NCBI GenBank assembly: GCA_017934525.1
Contig: JAGBJJ010000037.1
Location: 1 to 55,092, forward strand
Length of the DNA: 55,092 bases
Reading direction: 5' to 3'
Source of the DNA: Prevotella sp.
GTDB lineage: Bacteria > Bacteroidota > Bacteroidia > Bacteroidales > Bacteroidaceae
Shown here: positions 9,230 through 18,193 of the stretch, one piece after another
Layout of the letters: every line of letters begins with the position of its first letter
Numbering within the stretch: position 1 is the first letter of the stretch
Notes under the pieces: generated by a model
What the model saw: only the letters and a program-made list of their open reading frames with translations
The model's database searches: none
What the model was told of the DNA's origin: nothing
Program-made: the position numbers and the translations under genes

Positions 9230-10234
9230 TCAGGATGAGAGGAGGCCAAATGCCGATGCTACGAGGAGAACCATCAGCACCTCGGCCATGCGATTCACCT
9301 TTACAGCCTGGCGCATATCGGCCGTGGCGAGCTGGCGATCGTTATGACCGATGAAAGGTTTGTCGAAACGCTGGCCAAAGTAATTGTGGGGTCCGCCGAA
9401 GCGGCAGTCGAGAATGGCGGCCAAAGCAGCCTCAGGATAGCCGCTGTTAGGACTGGCATGCTGACGGCCATATCGACGGACAAACTTCAGGGAAGAGCAA
9501 AAAGAGAAAGACGAAGAACCTGCTGCCGCCCTCCCAGACCTGCAGACCGCAGCAACAAATCCACGACTTGTCATTATCAACTTTTCACCCAACAGCATCA
9601 GCAGCGCCGTCAGACGGGCTGGCAGGAAGTTGGCTACATCATCGATATGAGCAGCCCAGCAGCCAAAGTCGCGGTAGCGCTCAGTGCGATAGCCTATCAT
9701 TGAGTCGAGCGTATTCACGGTTTTATAGGCCATCATGCCTGGCACGCCTAAGAGCAACAGCCAGAAAAGCGGTGCAATGACGCCGTCGCTGAGGTTCTCG
9801 GCAAGCGTCTCGAGGGCCGCCGTGCGCACTTCCTGGGCCGAGAGTTCCGATGTGTCGCGCCCAACGATGCGTGCCACCTGCCGACGTCCCTCGTCGAGCG
9901 AGCGGTCGACAGCCTCGAAGACCGCCTTCACCTCGCGAATGAGTGTGGTGCCGGCCAGACAATAGAATACGACTAAGGTCCCGAAGAGCACAGACGCCCA
10001 GCTGCCGACAGCCGAGAGGCCCCGGCAGAGCAACCATGTGAGCAGCCCTACAGACAGTATAAGGAAGACGGCGACAACAGCTCCTTTCAGCCTACGATGT
10101 CTTCCTTTATTGAAATGATGTTCGCAAAAAGCAATGGCACGCCCTATCCAAACGATGGGGTGTGGCAGACGGACGGGGTCGCCGAAGAGCAGGTCGAGCC
10201 CCCACCCGAGAAGGAGTGATAGCAGTTTAATCAT
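9230..10234 (-). CDS. cbiB: adenosylcobinamide-phosphate synthase CbiB/CobD
   Basis: An inner-membrane protein of 334 residues with several hydrophobic helices. It attaches the aminopropanol (or its phosphate) arm to adenosylcobyric acid. The conserved start (LLGWGLDLLFGDPVRLPHPI), ENLSDGVIAPLFW, NTLDSMIGYR and ASPNSGYPEAALA are all present. Its substrate arm would come from the CobD-like decarboxylase at 35010-36041. The start overlaps the end of cbiP by 8 nt. The Salmonella name for this enzyme is CbiB; CobD is the Pseudomonas denitrificans name and should not be confused with the decarboxylase. Confidence 0.95.
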   Translation of the reverse strand: MIKLLSLLLGWGLDLLFGDPVRLPHPIVWIGRAIAFCEHHFNKGRHRRLKGAVVAVFLILSVGLLTWLLCRGLSAVGSWASVLFGTLVVFYCLAGTTLIREVKAVFEAVDRSLDEGRRQVARIVGRDTSELSAQEVRTAALETLAENLSDGVIAPLFWLLLLGVPGMMAYKTVNTLDSMIGYRTERYRDFGCWAAHIDDVANFLPARLTALLMLLGEKLIMTSRGFVAAVCRSGRAAAGSSSFSFCSSLKFVRRYGRQHASPNSGYPEAALAAILDCRFGGPHNYFGQRFDKPFIGHNDRQLATADMRQAVKVNRMAEVLMVLLVASAFGLLSS

Positions 10235-11714
10235 GACTCAGAATTTGATACAGACGACCGATGTCAACATGACGCCGCACGTGGTCGGCCAAAAGGTCAT
10301 ACTGCTGCTGTTTAAACGCCTGATAATCGTAGGGACTGTCAACTTCAGCCAATCGCTCGGCAAAGGGTTCCAGCAGGAAGTCTACAAACGCGGCATTGTC
10401 GAGAATGCCATGCACATAGGTGCCCATGCACTTAATGCTGGCCATATAGCCATCCTCACGGCCATCGCTGAGCTGCAAGAGAGGGCTGCAGGGCGCACCA
10501 TCAAGCGGACGGGTGGTGCCCATGTGTATCTCATAACCCTGCATCGGCCCCATTTCGCCCATCATGCAGGTCACCTGCACCGTGCGTTTACTACCGCTCA
10601 TAGTAGTTGTGGTGGGCAGCAGGCCAAGCCCTGGCAGTCGCTCAATGTCGCCCTCCACATGGTCGGGGTCGAGCACCTCCTGCCCCATCATCTGATAGCC
10701 ACCGCAGATGCCCATCACCGTAGCACCGCGCCGATGCGCCTTCAGGATGGCCTGGGCACAGCCGTTGCGGCGCAGTTCGCGCAGATCATCGAGCGTGGAC
10801 TTCGAGCCTGGCAGGATGATGATATCGGCACGGCTCAGTTCTTCGGTATTATTGGTATAGAACAGATGCAGGCGCGAATCTTGCTCGAGGGCATCGAAGT
10901 CAGTGAAATTCGACAGGTGGCGCAGCATGACCACGGCCACATTCACCTTGCCCTGCTCGGCCTGCACAGATTTCTTTGAGAGCGAGACGCTGTCTTCTTC
11001 CTCGATGTGGATATCGGTGAAGTAAGGCACTACGCCCAGCACAGGCACGCCGCAGAGATTTTCAAGCATGCGCCGCCCCTCGTCAAACAGCCGCAGGTCG
11101 CCACGAAACTTATTGATAATGATTCCCTTGATGAGTCGACGGTCTTCCTCTGTCTGCAAGGCGATGCTGCCATACACGGAGGCGAAGACGCCACCACGGT
11201 CGATGTCGCCCACAAGGATGACGTCGGCTCGGGCATGGCGTGCCATGGGCAAGTTGACCAGATCGGTGGAGCGCAGGTTCATCTCCGAGATGCTGCCTGC
11301 TCCCTCCATGACGATAGGGTTATAGCGAGCCGACAGGCGGTCGAAAGCCAAGCATACCTCGCGGCGAAAGTCGATGTCCGACGTGCCGCGACGCCAGTAG
11401 TCGTAGGCGTCTTTGTTGCCAATAGGCCTGCCATTAAGCACCACCTGCGACGTATGGTCGCTCTGCGGCTTCAGCAGCAGAGGGTTCATGTCGGTGTGGC
11501 AGGGCACCCCTGCAGCCTCGGCCTGCACGGCCTGCGCACGCCCTATCTCAAGCCCCTCAGGGGTGGCATATGAATTAAGTGCCATATTCTGCGCCTTGAA
11601 GGGAGCAGGTCTGTAGCCGTCTTGGCGAAAGATGCGACAAAGAGCGGCTGCCAGCACGCTCTTTCCTACGTCGCTGCCCGTACCGGCAAGCATGACAGGA
11701 TGTAACCGTTTCAT
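10227..11714 (-). CDS. cobQ: cobyric acid synthase CbiP/CobQ
   Basis: A glutamine-dependent amidotransferase of 495 residues that amidates side chains b, d, e and g of adenosylcobyrinic a,c-diamide. The N-terminal half is a dethiobiotin-synthetase-like ATPase with P-loop GTGSDVGKS (residues 11-19) and KAQNMALNSY. The C-terminal half is a class I glutaminase-like domain with the nucleophile Cys in MGICGGYQMMG and the His in TYVHGILDN. The length is typical. The ATG overlaps the end of cbiA by 4 nt, indicating translational coupling. Confidence 0.96.
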   Translation of the reverse strand: MKRLHPVMLAGTGSDVGKSVLAAALCRIFRQDGYRPAPFKAQNMALNSYATPEGLEIGRAQAVQAEAAGVPCHTDMNPLLLKPQSDHTSQVVLNGRPIGNKDAYDYWRRGTSDIDFRREVCLAFDRLSARYNPIVMEGAGSISEMNLRSTDLVNLPMARHARADVILVGDIDRGGVFASVYGSIALQTEEDRRLIKGIIINKFRGDLRLFDEGRRMLENLCGVPVLGVVPYFTDIHIEEEDSVSLSKKSVQAEQGKVNVAVVMLRHLSNFTDFDALEQDSRLHLFYTNNTEELSRADIIILPGSKSTLDDLRELRRNGCAQAILKAHRRGATVMGICGGYQMMGQEVLDPDHVEGDIERLPGLGLLPTTTTMSGSKRTVQVTCMMGEMGPMQGYEIHMGTTRPLDGAPCSPLLQLSDGREDGYMASIKCMGTYVHGILDNAAFVDFLLEPFAERLAEVDSPYDYQAFKQQQYDLLADHVRRHVDIGRLYQILSHD

Positions 11715-12973
11715 ATCTGATAGAGGTGTGTATAACTTGCTAAAACATTCTGATGTCTGAACACGGGAGTGCCCACGGGGTCGCCCTTTGCATTGAACAC
11801 CTGACAGGCCGTCGGGGGCACCGCACCGAGAAACTGCGTATAGTGGAACTCGTGCCCACGGTACTCACGGCCGTCGAGCACAAAGCGACGGTAGCCTAAT
11901 GACAGGTGGCGGTCGGCACGACGAGCCGTGATGGTGTAAGGCAGCACGCCGCACATGGGATAGTCGCCGTCGTCAGCGACGATGTTGCGGCACAAATACA
12001 TCATACCTCCACACTCGGCCACAATACGTCCGCCACGCTCCGCATACTCGCGGATGCTCTGGCGGGTGACAGCAGCACGTACAAGGGCATCAAGGTGCTT
12101 CTCGGGATAGCCGCCTGGCAGGTAAAGCAAGTCTATGCCTGCCGGCAAAGGCTTGTCTTCTTCGGGATTGAAGAAGCTGACGTCGGTAAAGTTGTCAAGC
12201 ACTTCCTGATAGACAAAAGAAAACGACTCCTCGTTCCGGGCGACAAGCACCCGCATGGACTGTTTGTCAGCAGCAGACCGAGCTGCATCGCCCGTCGCCT
12301 CGCCGGGAAGCAGACTGCCACTAAGCCGTAAGAGCGCATGCCAATCGACGTGTTCTCCAAGCAGTTTAACGAGGGCGTTACTTTCAGTATCAGTCGAGAA
12401 GTCGAGCCCCAGATAACGCGAGGTCTGTTCTAAGTCGACACTCTTGGGCAGATAGCCGAAGCAGGTAAGCCCAATGTCGTCGCAAACCTGTTGCAGCATG
12501 GCAAAATGACGCGGGGAGCCCACCTGATTGAAGATGACACCTGCCACGCTGACATCGTCTCTGAAACGCACAAAGCCCTGCAGGAGTGGTGCCATGGAAT
12601 AAGCCGCACTGCGGGCGTTCACCACCAATACCACGGGCAGCACCAGCACACGGGCCACCTCTGCCGACGAGCCTCGGTCGCGATCGTAGCCGTCGAACAT
12701 GCCCATCATACCCTCTACGATGCTCACGTCGGCATCTTGCGAATAACGGCTGAAGAGCTGGCGCACATGTTCGGGTGTGGCCATGAACGTATCGAGGTTG
12801 ACCGATGGCCGACCGCACACCTTCGCATGAAATTTCGTATCAATGTAGTCGGGACCGCATTTGAAGGGCTGCACCCGGTAGCCTTGCTGCCGGAGAAGAG
12901 CCATCAAACCCCTGCTGACAGTGGTTTTCCCACTGCCACTCGTAGGGGCTGCTATGAGGAATTGCGTTTTCAC
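11711..12973 (-). CDS. cbiA: cobyrinate a,c-diamide synthase CbiA/CobB
   Basis: A 420-residue glutamine amidotransferase that amidates the a and c carboxylates of cobyrinic acid. The P-loop APTSGSGKTT lies at 9-18, followed by KCGPDYID. The C-terminal glutaminase domain has the nucleophile in VAECGGMMYLC and the catalytic His region GHEFHYT. It is the first corrin-ring gene after the envelope genes in this operon, 28 nt downstream of the DUF2149 gene. Confidence 0.95.
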   Translation of the reverse strand: MKTQFLIAAPTSGSGKTTVSRGLMALLRQQGYRVQPFKCGPDYIDTKFHAKVCGRPSVNLDTFMATPEHVRQLFSRYSQDADVSIVEGMMGMFDGYDRDRGSSAEVARVLVLPVVLVVNARSAAYSMAPLLQGFVRFRDDVSVAGVIFNQVGSPRHFAMLQQVCDDIGLTCFGYLPKSVDLEQTSRYLGLDFSTDTESNALVKLLGEHVDWHALLRLSGSLLPGEATGDAARSAADKQSMRVLVARNEESFSFVYQEVLDNFTDVSFFNPEEDKPLPAGIDLLYLPGGYPEKHLDALVRAAVTRQSIREYAERGGRIVAECGGMMYLCRNIVADDGDYPMCGVLPYTITARRADRHLSLGYRRFVLDGREYRGHEFHYTQFLGAVPPTACQVFNAKGDPVGTPVFRHQNVLASYTHLYQI

Positions 12974-13001
12974 AGGTGCAAAGGTAATAAAAAAAAGTCA
13001 T

Positions 13002-13343
13002 TTATTCACTATCGGGGACATAAATAATTTGCCCGTCCTCCAGCTCGTAGGCAGTGCCTAGCCGGCGGCCCTGCTGTCCGCCACTCTCCGTGCTCTGCCC
13101 GCTTGCCTTATAGGTCTCTATGTTTTTCCCTTTCTTCTGGATGATTTCCATGTTGTCCTTGCCGGGATTCTTTACGATGGTGTAATCCTCCTGGGTGAAC
13201 ACCTCAGTCATGTTCATGTGCATCACCATAGCCACCATCAGCGAGACTGCAAAGACCATGGCCACATCAAACAGATTGACTACCACGCTCAGCGGGTCGT
13301 CATCATCCTGCTGCAGAAGGGTTGACTTACGCTTTCTCCTCAT
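13002..13343 (-). CDS. DUF2149 protein, ExbD-like channel partner
   Basis: A small one-helix membrane protein. I chose the ATG at 13343 (MRRKRKST), giving 113 residues and a 17-nt overlap with the channel gene; a longer frame to 13397 starts inside that gene with unlikely residues. A basic start, an acidic DDDDPL patch and a single helix (about 21-43) with an Asp at residue 26 imitate the ExbD/MotB stator helix, whose membrane Asp carries protons. The rest (about 70 polar residues) would be periplasmic. DUF2149 genes are known beside CobN and MotA/ExbB-type genes in Bacteroidetes and some archaea. The ExbD-like role is inferred from helix design and position. Confidence 0.82.
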   Translation of the reverse strand: MRRKRKSTLLQQDDDDPLSVVVNLFDVAMVFAVSLMVAMVMHMNMTEVFTQEDYTIVKNPGKDNMEIIQKKGKNIETYKASGQSTESGGQQGRRLGTAYELEDGQIIYVPDSE

Positions 13344-14436
13344 AGCCCATGATAAGTGTTTGTGATTCATAGTCAAGCCGGCTGGCATCCTTGGCATACC
13401 AACGCGACTTCAACTGCTGGGTGAACAGGCCGATGGCAGAAATGAACAGACCGACCACCGTGGCAGAAAAAACTACCTGCATGTTGTAAGCCATGCCTGC
13501 AATGTCACCAGTCGACAATCCCACCAATGCCGGCGACATGGATATGAGCGTACCGATAAGACCTAAGACTGGTCCCAGTTTGGTGAGCAGGCGCGACAGG
13601 TTGACGTCTTTCTGTGCCTCGGCTTCAAACTGTGCTACTATATAGTCACTATAAGCCTCGCTTGGCTCATGGCCTTGAAGAATACTGAGATATTTGGCGT
13701 AGAGTTCACCGTGACCTTTGCTGCGTCGTGCCATGAACTGCATGTAGGTGGTGCCAAGCAGAATGAGTGCGCGCACGAAGAAGAAAATGAGAAGGATGAT
13801 GTCGGGAATAAGCAGTGCATTGGCTATTCCAAACAATGCTTTTGAAATAAAATCCATAATGATGTTAAGTATTGATTGATCAGGATTAAATGATGACAGC
13901 TGATAGACAATGTCAGTGTGCTGAGTATACATAAGGCCCAGGGCACAAAGAAGAATCTGGAGAAGGAGGAAGTATGCCCCAGAGGGGATTTTCTGTGGTG
14001 GAGCCACCGCCTCAGCCAACAAGGGCAGCATCACGGCTGCGACAATGGCAAAGACGATGCCCACCATGAGGAAACTGGTGCCCACGGCCACGAAGATGGT
14101 TTGCACAAGCAGATAAAACAGGGCGGGAGGTAGGGCAAAGGCCGTGAAGACGAAGGCCAACTGTGCGACAGCAGACCGCTGCAGACGTGGCGGAGCCAGA
14201 CACCACACGAGCATCAGCATGGTGTCGAGCGTGATGGCAATAGCAATGTACTGACGCACCTCAGTGGTCTGCAGCCAGGCCGAAAGCGCCGGCTTCGACA
14301 TCTGGACGGCGTAGCTCAGACTCCACCATAAGCCGACAGCTGTCAGCAGGCTGTAGACCACCCGCCAGCGGCGTTCCACCATACTTAGTCTGAAGGCGCC
14401 GACCAAGACTGTGAGTGTGGCGAGAACATCAATCAT
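13327..14436 (-). CDS. MotA/TolQ/ExbB proton-channel family protein
   Basis: A 369-residue multi-helix inner-membrane protein. The last third (about 255-350) carries the family core: a soluble helix with EAEAQKDVNLSRLL, then GPVLGLIGTLI, ALVGLSTGDIAG and VVFSATVVGLFIS, the two pore-lining helices of MotA/TolQ/ExbB. The N-terminal half adds five or so further helices. It overlaps the CobN-like gene by 8 nt and the DUF2149 gene by 17 nt. The trio looks like a proton-motive-force-driven machine in which the CobN-like protein is the worker, comparable to the last genes of hmu haem-uptake operons. Confidence 0.88.
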   Translation of the reverse strand: MIDVLATLTVLVGAFRLSMVERRWRVVYSLLTAVGLWWSLSYAVQMSKPALSAWLQTTEVRQYIAIAITLDTMLMLVWCLAPPRLQRSAVAQLAFVFTAFALPPALFYLLVQTIFVAVGTSFLMVGIVFAIVAAVMLPLLAEAVAPPQKIPSGAYFLLLQILLCALGLMYTQHTDIVYQLSSFNPDQSILNIIMDFISKALFGIANALLIPDIILLIFFFVRALILLGTTYMQFMARRSKGHGELYAKYLSILQGHEPSEAYSDYIVAQFEAEAQKDVNLSRLLTKLGPVLGLIGTLISMSPALVGLSTGDIAGMAYNMQVVFSATVVGLFISAIGLFTQQLKSRWYAKDASRLDYESQTLIMGYEEKA

Positions 14437-17400
14437 TTCCTTTTTCTCCTCTCTCCTCTTTCCTCTCTTCTCTATGACTTCTCAGACGCAAGGCTATGAT
14501 GAACAGCACGACCAGTATCAGAGTGCCGAGAAGCAGATGATGGTGATTGGCATCGGCGGTATCAGACGATGGGGGCAGGCTGTCGCCCTCTCGTTGCAGC
14601 ACCATCGCCTTGCCGCTACCCGGGACTTGCTTCACGTTACTGATCTGACGGTTGTAGCCGTTGGCCTGCTGCTGAGGCAGCTGGGTGGCGACGAACTGCT
14701 GCAGCTCGGTGTTGTTGCATACGAAGTCGGTACAGGCCGCCCCAGCCTCCTCGGTGATGTCGGCATGCAGCCGGGCCGTGGCTTTGAGCTGCGTGGCTGT
14801 GGGACGCCAGTAACCTTTGCGGGCACTCTCGAGCATCGTGGCTGTCATGGCCTGATAGGCGGCGGGGTTCTTCTTCTGGAAGAACTGGCGCACGCCGAGA
14901 TGCTGTTCGTCGGCGACATACATGCGGTAGAGGTCGTCATAAAGTTGCGGGTCGACGGCCGAGGGGCGCGTAGCGTTCCAGCCGAAGATGTTGCGGAAGG
15001 TCTCGCCAAACATCTGCGCCGTGCCTTCGTCGCCCTTCATCCGCTCGCGAACGAAGACCGGATTGAGCACGGTGGTGCGTGCTTCCACATCGATAGCCTC
15101 ACGCAAGCCTTGCAAGCGGCGGTTGGCACGGTTGCGATAGTCGGCCATCACAGCATCAGGCTCCTTGCCCGTGAGCGTCTTCACGGCCAGCGACATAGCC
15201 CCCGTGAACTCATAGACATGGTCGAGCGACAGCGGTCCCCATGTGTTGCTCTGGCGGGGCTGCACGGTGACGTCGGTGCGCTGCAGGGCAGCCGCAAAGA
15301 GCGCCTTCTCACTGGTGCCCCAGTCATCGTCGTCGCCGTATGCGGCGCACATGTTGTTCAGGTAACCGTCAACCAGTTCCTGTCGGTCGGTCCACTTGCC
15401 ACTGCGTTCAATGTAGTTCATCATGCCCGTGCTGTAGCCATTGTTGGCAGGTCCGAAGACACGTAGCGACGAGAGGCGTCGGGCCCGTTCGGGACTGATG
15501 CCGCGGTCGATGAGTTCGCGCTCCTGAGCCAGCGTGCCCTCGCGCACCTTATTATTATCTTCGTCGAGTTCTGACACCAGACGAATGGCCTCGGTGATGA
15601 GCTCCAGACGTGACTTGGCAATGTCGCGCAGCTGTCCGCTGATCTGCACCACCACGTCAATGCGTGGTCGCCCCAGTTCTGACGAAGGCACCACGCGCAG
15701 CGAACCAATGCGCCCCTGCGTGTCGCGCTCAGGTTCTACGCCGAGCATCCACAGTGCCTGCGCGATGGTGGCGCCACCCGTAGCAATGAACTCACCTGCC
15801 CAGAAGGTGTAGCTCACCTTCTCGGGGTAGTCGCCGTGGTCTTTCACATAGCGTCGCAACGTCTCGTCGGCCAGCCGTCGGCCGTCTTCCCACGCTTGTT
15901 CATCGGGGGTATTGTCTGGATTGATGCTAAACATGTTGCGCCCCGTTGGCAGCACATTGTCGTTCAGGATGGGATCGCCGCCTGGCGCAGGTGCAATGGA
16001 GCCGCCGTTGAGTGCTCGCACCATGTTGTCCAGTTCGGCCCGAGTGGAGGCCAGCAGCAGTTGCTTGATACGCGGCCACTGCGCAGGGTCGCTATTCATG
16101 GCGCGGGCCGTCTGCGTGAGTTCCTCTTCAGAGTAAGCTTTGCCCAGGGTGTAGTAGGCTCCCTGCATCTTCTCGTTCATCAGTTCCTCTAAGTGGGCAT
16201 CGATGCGTTCCAGCTCTTCCTGCGACAGCGGTTTGCTGAGCGCGCTGTCGATGCCGAGAGCACGGTGGAGGCCCGACTCTTTTATTTGAGAGAAGAGGGC
16301 AGAGAGTTGAGATTTATTGGCACCAGACAAGGCCTTGTGAAGCTGTTCATGCAGCTTGCCATACTTCTGGTGCATGCCACTCTCAGCGTATGGCGGCGTC
16401 AGATAAGTGACAAGGGCTGCATTGGAGCGGCGCTTGGCAATGATGGCCTCGCCGATGTTGCCCGTGGTGTAAAAATAGAAGTGGGGCGTGGAGCCCACAA
16501 GCTGCTGACTCCAGTCCTCGCGACGCATGCCGGCATCGCGGCCCGGCGTGTACTCCAGGTTGCCGTGGGTGCCAAAGTGGATGAGGGCGTCGGCTCGGAA
16601 GCCACGTTGCATGTATAAATAAGGTGCAAGATAGCTGTGAGGCGGAGCCACGTCGACACCGTGCACCACCTTGAAGTCGTCGTCGCCCAAGGCGGGACGC
16701 GGCTGTGGGAACAGCAACACGTTGCCATAGCGCAGGCAGGCCACGGCCAGACTGTCGCCACGGCTGAGCAACTGGCCAGGGGCGTCGCCGTAGCGGCTGA
16801 CCACCTCAGCATATTTGTCAGGCGCAAGCACCTCGCCGGCCCACGCCTCATACTGCTTACGACTGAGCCACAACGGATGCCCCTCGCGCAGGTATTGCTG
16901 TTGAGCGCCGGCGGCGTAGGTGCCCAGCACCTGCCCTTCGCGCTTCACCTCGCTGGCGAACGCGCTGAGCGTCGACGGCAGTCCGCTGACGTCGTAGCCC
17001 TCCTGTTGCAGACGGCGCAGGAAGTTATAGAGCGAGGGTACGACCTCCATGCCGCTGGCCAGCAGGGCATCCTTGCCAGGCCGCTTGAAGTAGGCAATAG
17101 CCACGCGTTTCTCGCTATTGGGCTTGCTGCGCAGGGCCATGTAGTGAGTGAGATAGTCGCAGAAGGCCGTGCATCGCTCCACCTCGATAGTGTGCATCAG
17201 ATAGCCACGCGGCGAAGGGTTCTGCGTGGCAATGCAGTAGGGTGCGATGGCACCATCAATCTCCGGAATGACGATGCGAGCGTTCTTTGAGCCGCCCGAC
17301 ATGGGTTTGTGGGCGTCCATCCAGTCGTCGTGGGTCGACGAGAGAGGGAAGGGCGCAAAGAGAGGGATATTCTGTTCGCTGAGCCAGTTGACCAGCGTGT

Positions 17401-18190
17401 CGTTGCCTATGCGGCCCATCGCCATGAAGACGATGGCATCGGGGTGCAATTCGTGTAGCAACCGCTCGCGCTCAAGGCCAGAGGCTGTCAGCGGATAGAC
17501 ATTGAAGCCACGCTGGGTGAGCATGGTGATGAGCGTGTCCACATGCTGGCGGTTGCCCTCCATGGGGAAGGTGATGCCCGAGATGAGGGCCAGGCGGGCA
17601 GCACCGGGGTGATAGAGACTACGGGCTTTCAGGTAGGTGGTCAGTTCGTCGGTGGTTTTGAAGTAGCGCCCATACTCGCGGTGGTAAAAGCAGTTCTCTA
17701 CCTTTTCGCCTGGGGCGGCGTAGTCCTGGTCTCCCCAACGCCAAGGCGTGGCGAGGTGGCGCAGATAGCGCAGACCATTGCGCATATTCTGCGGACTCTC
17801 GTTGTCGAAATATTGTTGCAGCGTGGCTACCTGCTCGTCGGTGAGGTTGTGGTTCTCTACAAAGTCGTTGGAGCGCAGAGTCTTGGTGAACACGGGCACG
17901 CCTTTCTCCGCCACCCGCTTCACCTCGCTGACCTGCTCGTCGGTGAGAAAGATGCGACGGGCGTAGATAATGATGGCGTCGTAGCCCGAGAGGCTGCGCA
18001 TGTCATCGGCCTCAACACAGTCGATGCTAATGTGGCGCGAGTCGTTGCTCAGCACGATGTCGGCCTGCTGGGCCGGCAGGGCGTTGACAACGAGGATACG
18101 GGTGGGGGCCAGCCAGTGCCGGTAACTAAGATAGCCGGCCAAAAGCACAACAACTAACAAGCCCAAAAAGATAAAGATACTTTTTTTCAC
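14429..18190 (-). CDS. cobN: CobN/HmuS-family membrane-anchored chelatase-type protein
   Basis: A 1253-residue CobN-family protein (large subunit of cobalt/magnesium chelatases). Core motifs are present, such as HFGTHGNLEYTPG, TGNIGEAIIAKRR and TFWAGEFIATGGATIAQALW. Unlike cytosolic CobN it has an N-terminal hydrophobic anchor (about residues 4-24) and a second helix near the end (about 1216-1237) followed by a highly charged tail, so the main body should lie in the periplasm. No CobS/CobT-type AAA+ partners are in the window; instead a MotA/ExbB-like channel and DUF2149 follow with overlaps. This is the architecture of HmuS of Bacteroidetes hmu operons. In an anaerobic pathway with CbiK, a CobN is not needed for cobalt insertion, so removal of metal from haem or corrinoids, or another exchange, is plausible. 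Substrate is inferred only. Confidence 0.9.
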   Translation of the reverse strand: MKKSIFIFLGLLVVVLLAGYLSYRHWLAPTRILVVNALPAQQADIVLSNDSRHISIDCVEADDMRSLSGYDAIIIYARRIFLTDEQVSEVKRVAEKGVPVFTKTLRSNDFVENHNLTDEQVATLQQYFDNESPQNMRNGLRYLRHLATPWRWGDQDYAAPGEKVENCFYHREYGRYFKTTDELTTYLKARSLYHPGAARLALISGITFPMEGNRQHVDTLITMLTQRGFNVYPLTASGLERERLLHELHPDAIVFMAMGRIGNDTLVNWLSEQNIPLFAPFPLSSTHDDWMDAHKPMSGGSKNARIVIPEIDGAIAPYCIATQNPSPRGYLMHTIEVERCTAFCDYLTHYMALRSKPNSEKRVAIAYFKRPGKDALLASGMEVVPSLYNFLRRLQQEGYDVSGLPSTLSAFASEVKREGQVLGTYAAGAQQQYLREGHPLWLSRKQYEAWAGEVLAPDKYAEVVSRYGDAPGQLLSRGDSLAVACLRYGNVLLFPQPRPALGDDDFKVVHGVDVAPPHSYLAPYLYMQRGFRADALIHFGTHGNLEYTPGRDAGMRREDWSQQLVGSTPHFYFYTTGNIGEAIIAKRRSNAALVTYLTPPYAESGMHQKYGKLHEQLHKALSGANKSQLSALFSQIKESGLHRALGIDSALSKPLSQEELERIDAHLEELMNEKMQGAYYTLGKAYSEEELTQTARAMNSDPAQWPRIKQLLLASTRAELDNMVRALNGGSIAPAPGGDPILNDNVLPTGRNMFSINPDNTPDEQAWEDGRRLADETLRRYVKDHGDYPEKVSYTFWAGEFIATGGATIAQALWMLGVEPERDTQGRIGSLRVVPSSELGRPRIDVVVQISGQLRDIAKSRLELITEAIRLVSELDEDNNKVREGTLAQERELIDRGISPERARRLSSLRVFGPANNGYSTGMMNYIERSGKWTDRQELVDGYLNNMCAAYGDDDDWGTSEKALFAAALQRTDVTVQPRQSNTWGPLSLDHVYEFTGAMSLAVKTLTGKEPDAVMADYRNRANRRLQGLREAIDVEARTTVLNPVFVRERMKGDEGTAQMFGETFRNIFGWNATRPSAVDPQLYDDLYRMYVADEQHLGVRQFFQKKNPAAYQAMTATMLESARKGYWRPTATQLKATARLHADITEEAGAACTDFVCNNTELQQFVATQLPQQQANGYNRQISNVKQVPGSGKAMVLQREGDSLPPSSDTADANHHHLLLGTLILVVLFIIALRLRSHREERKEERGEKGND

Positions 18191-18193
18191 GGT

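Noticed and set aside
13344-13397. Longer DUF2149 start at 13397
   Set aside because: The extra 18 residues lie wholly inside the channel gene; the basic MRRKRK start at 13343 matches a membrane-protein N-terminus.
14429-18190. Calling the CobN-like gene the aerobic cobaltochelatase of B12 synthesis
   Set aside because: CbiD, CbiG and CbiK mark the anaerobic route, no CobS/CobT is present, and the protein is membrane-anchored with a channel pair, so the standard role does not fit.
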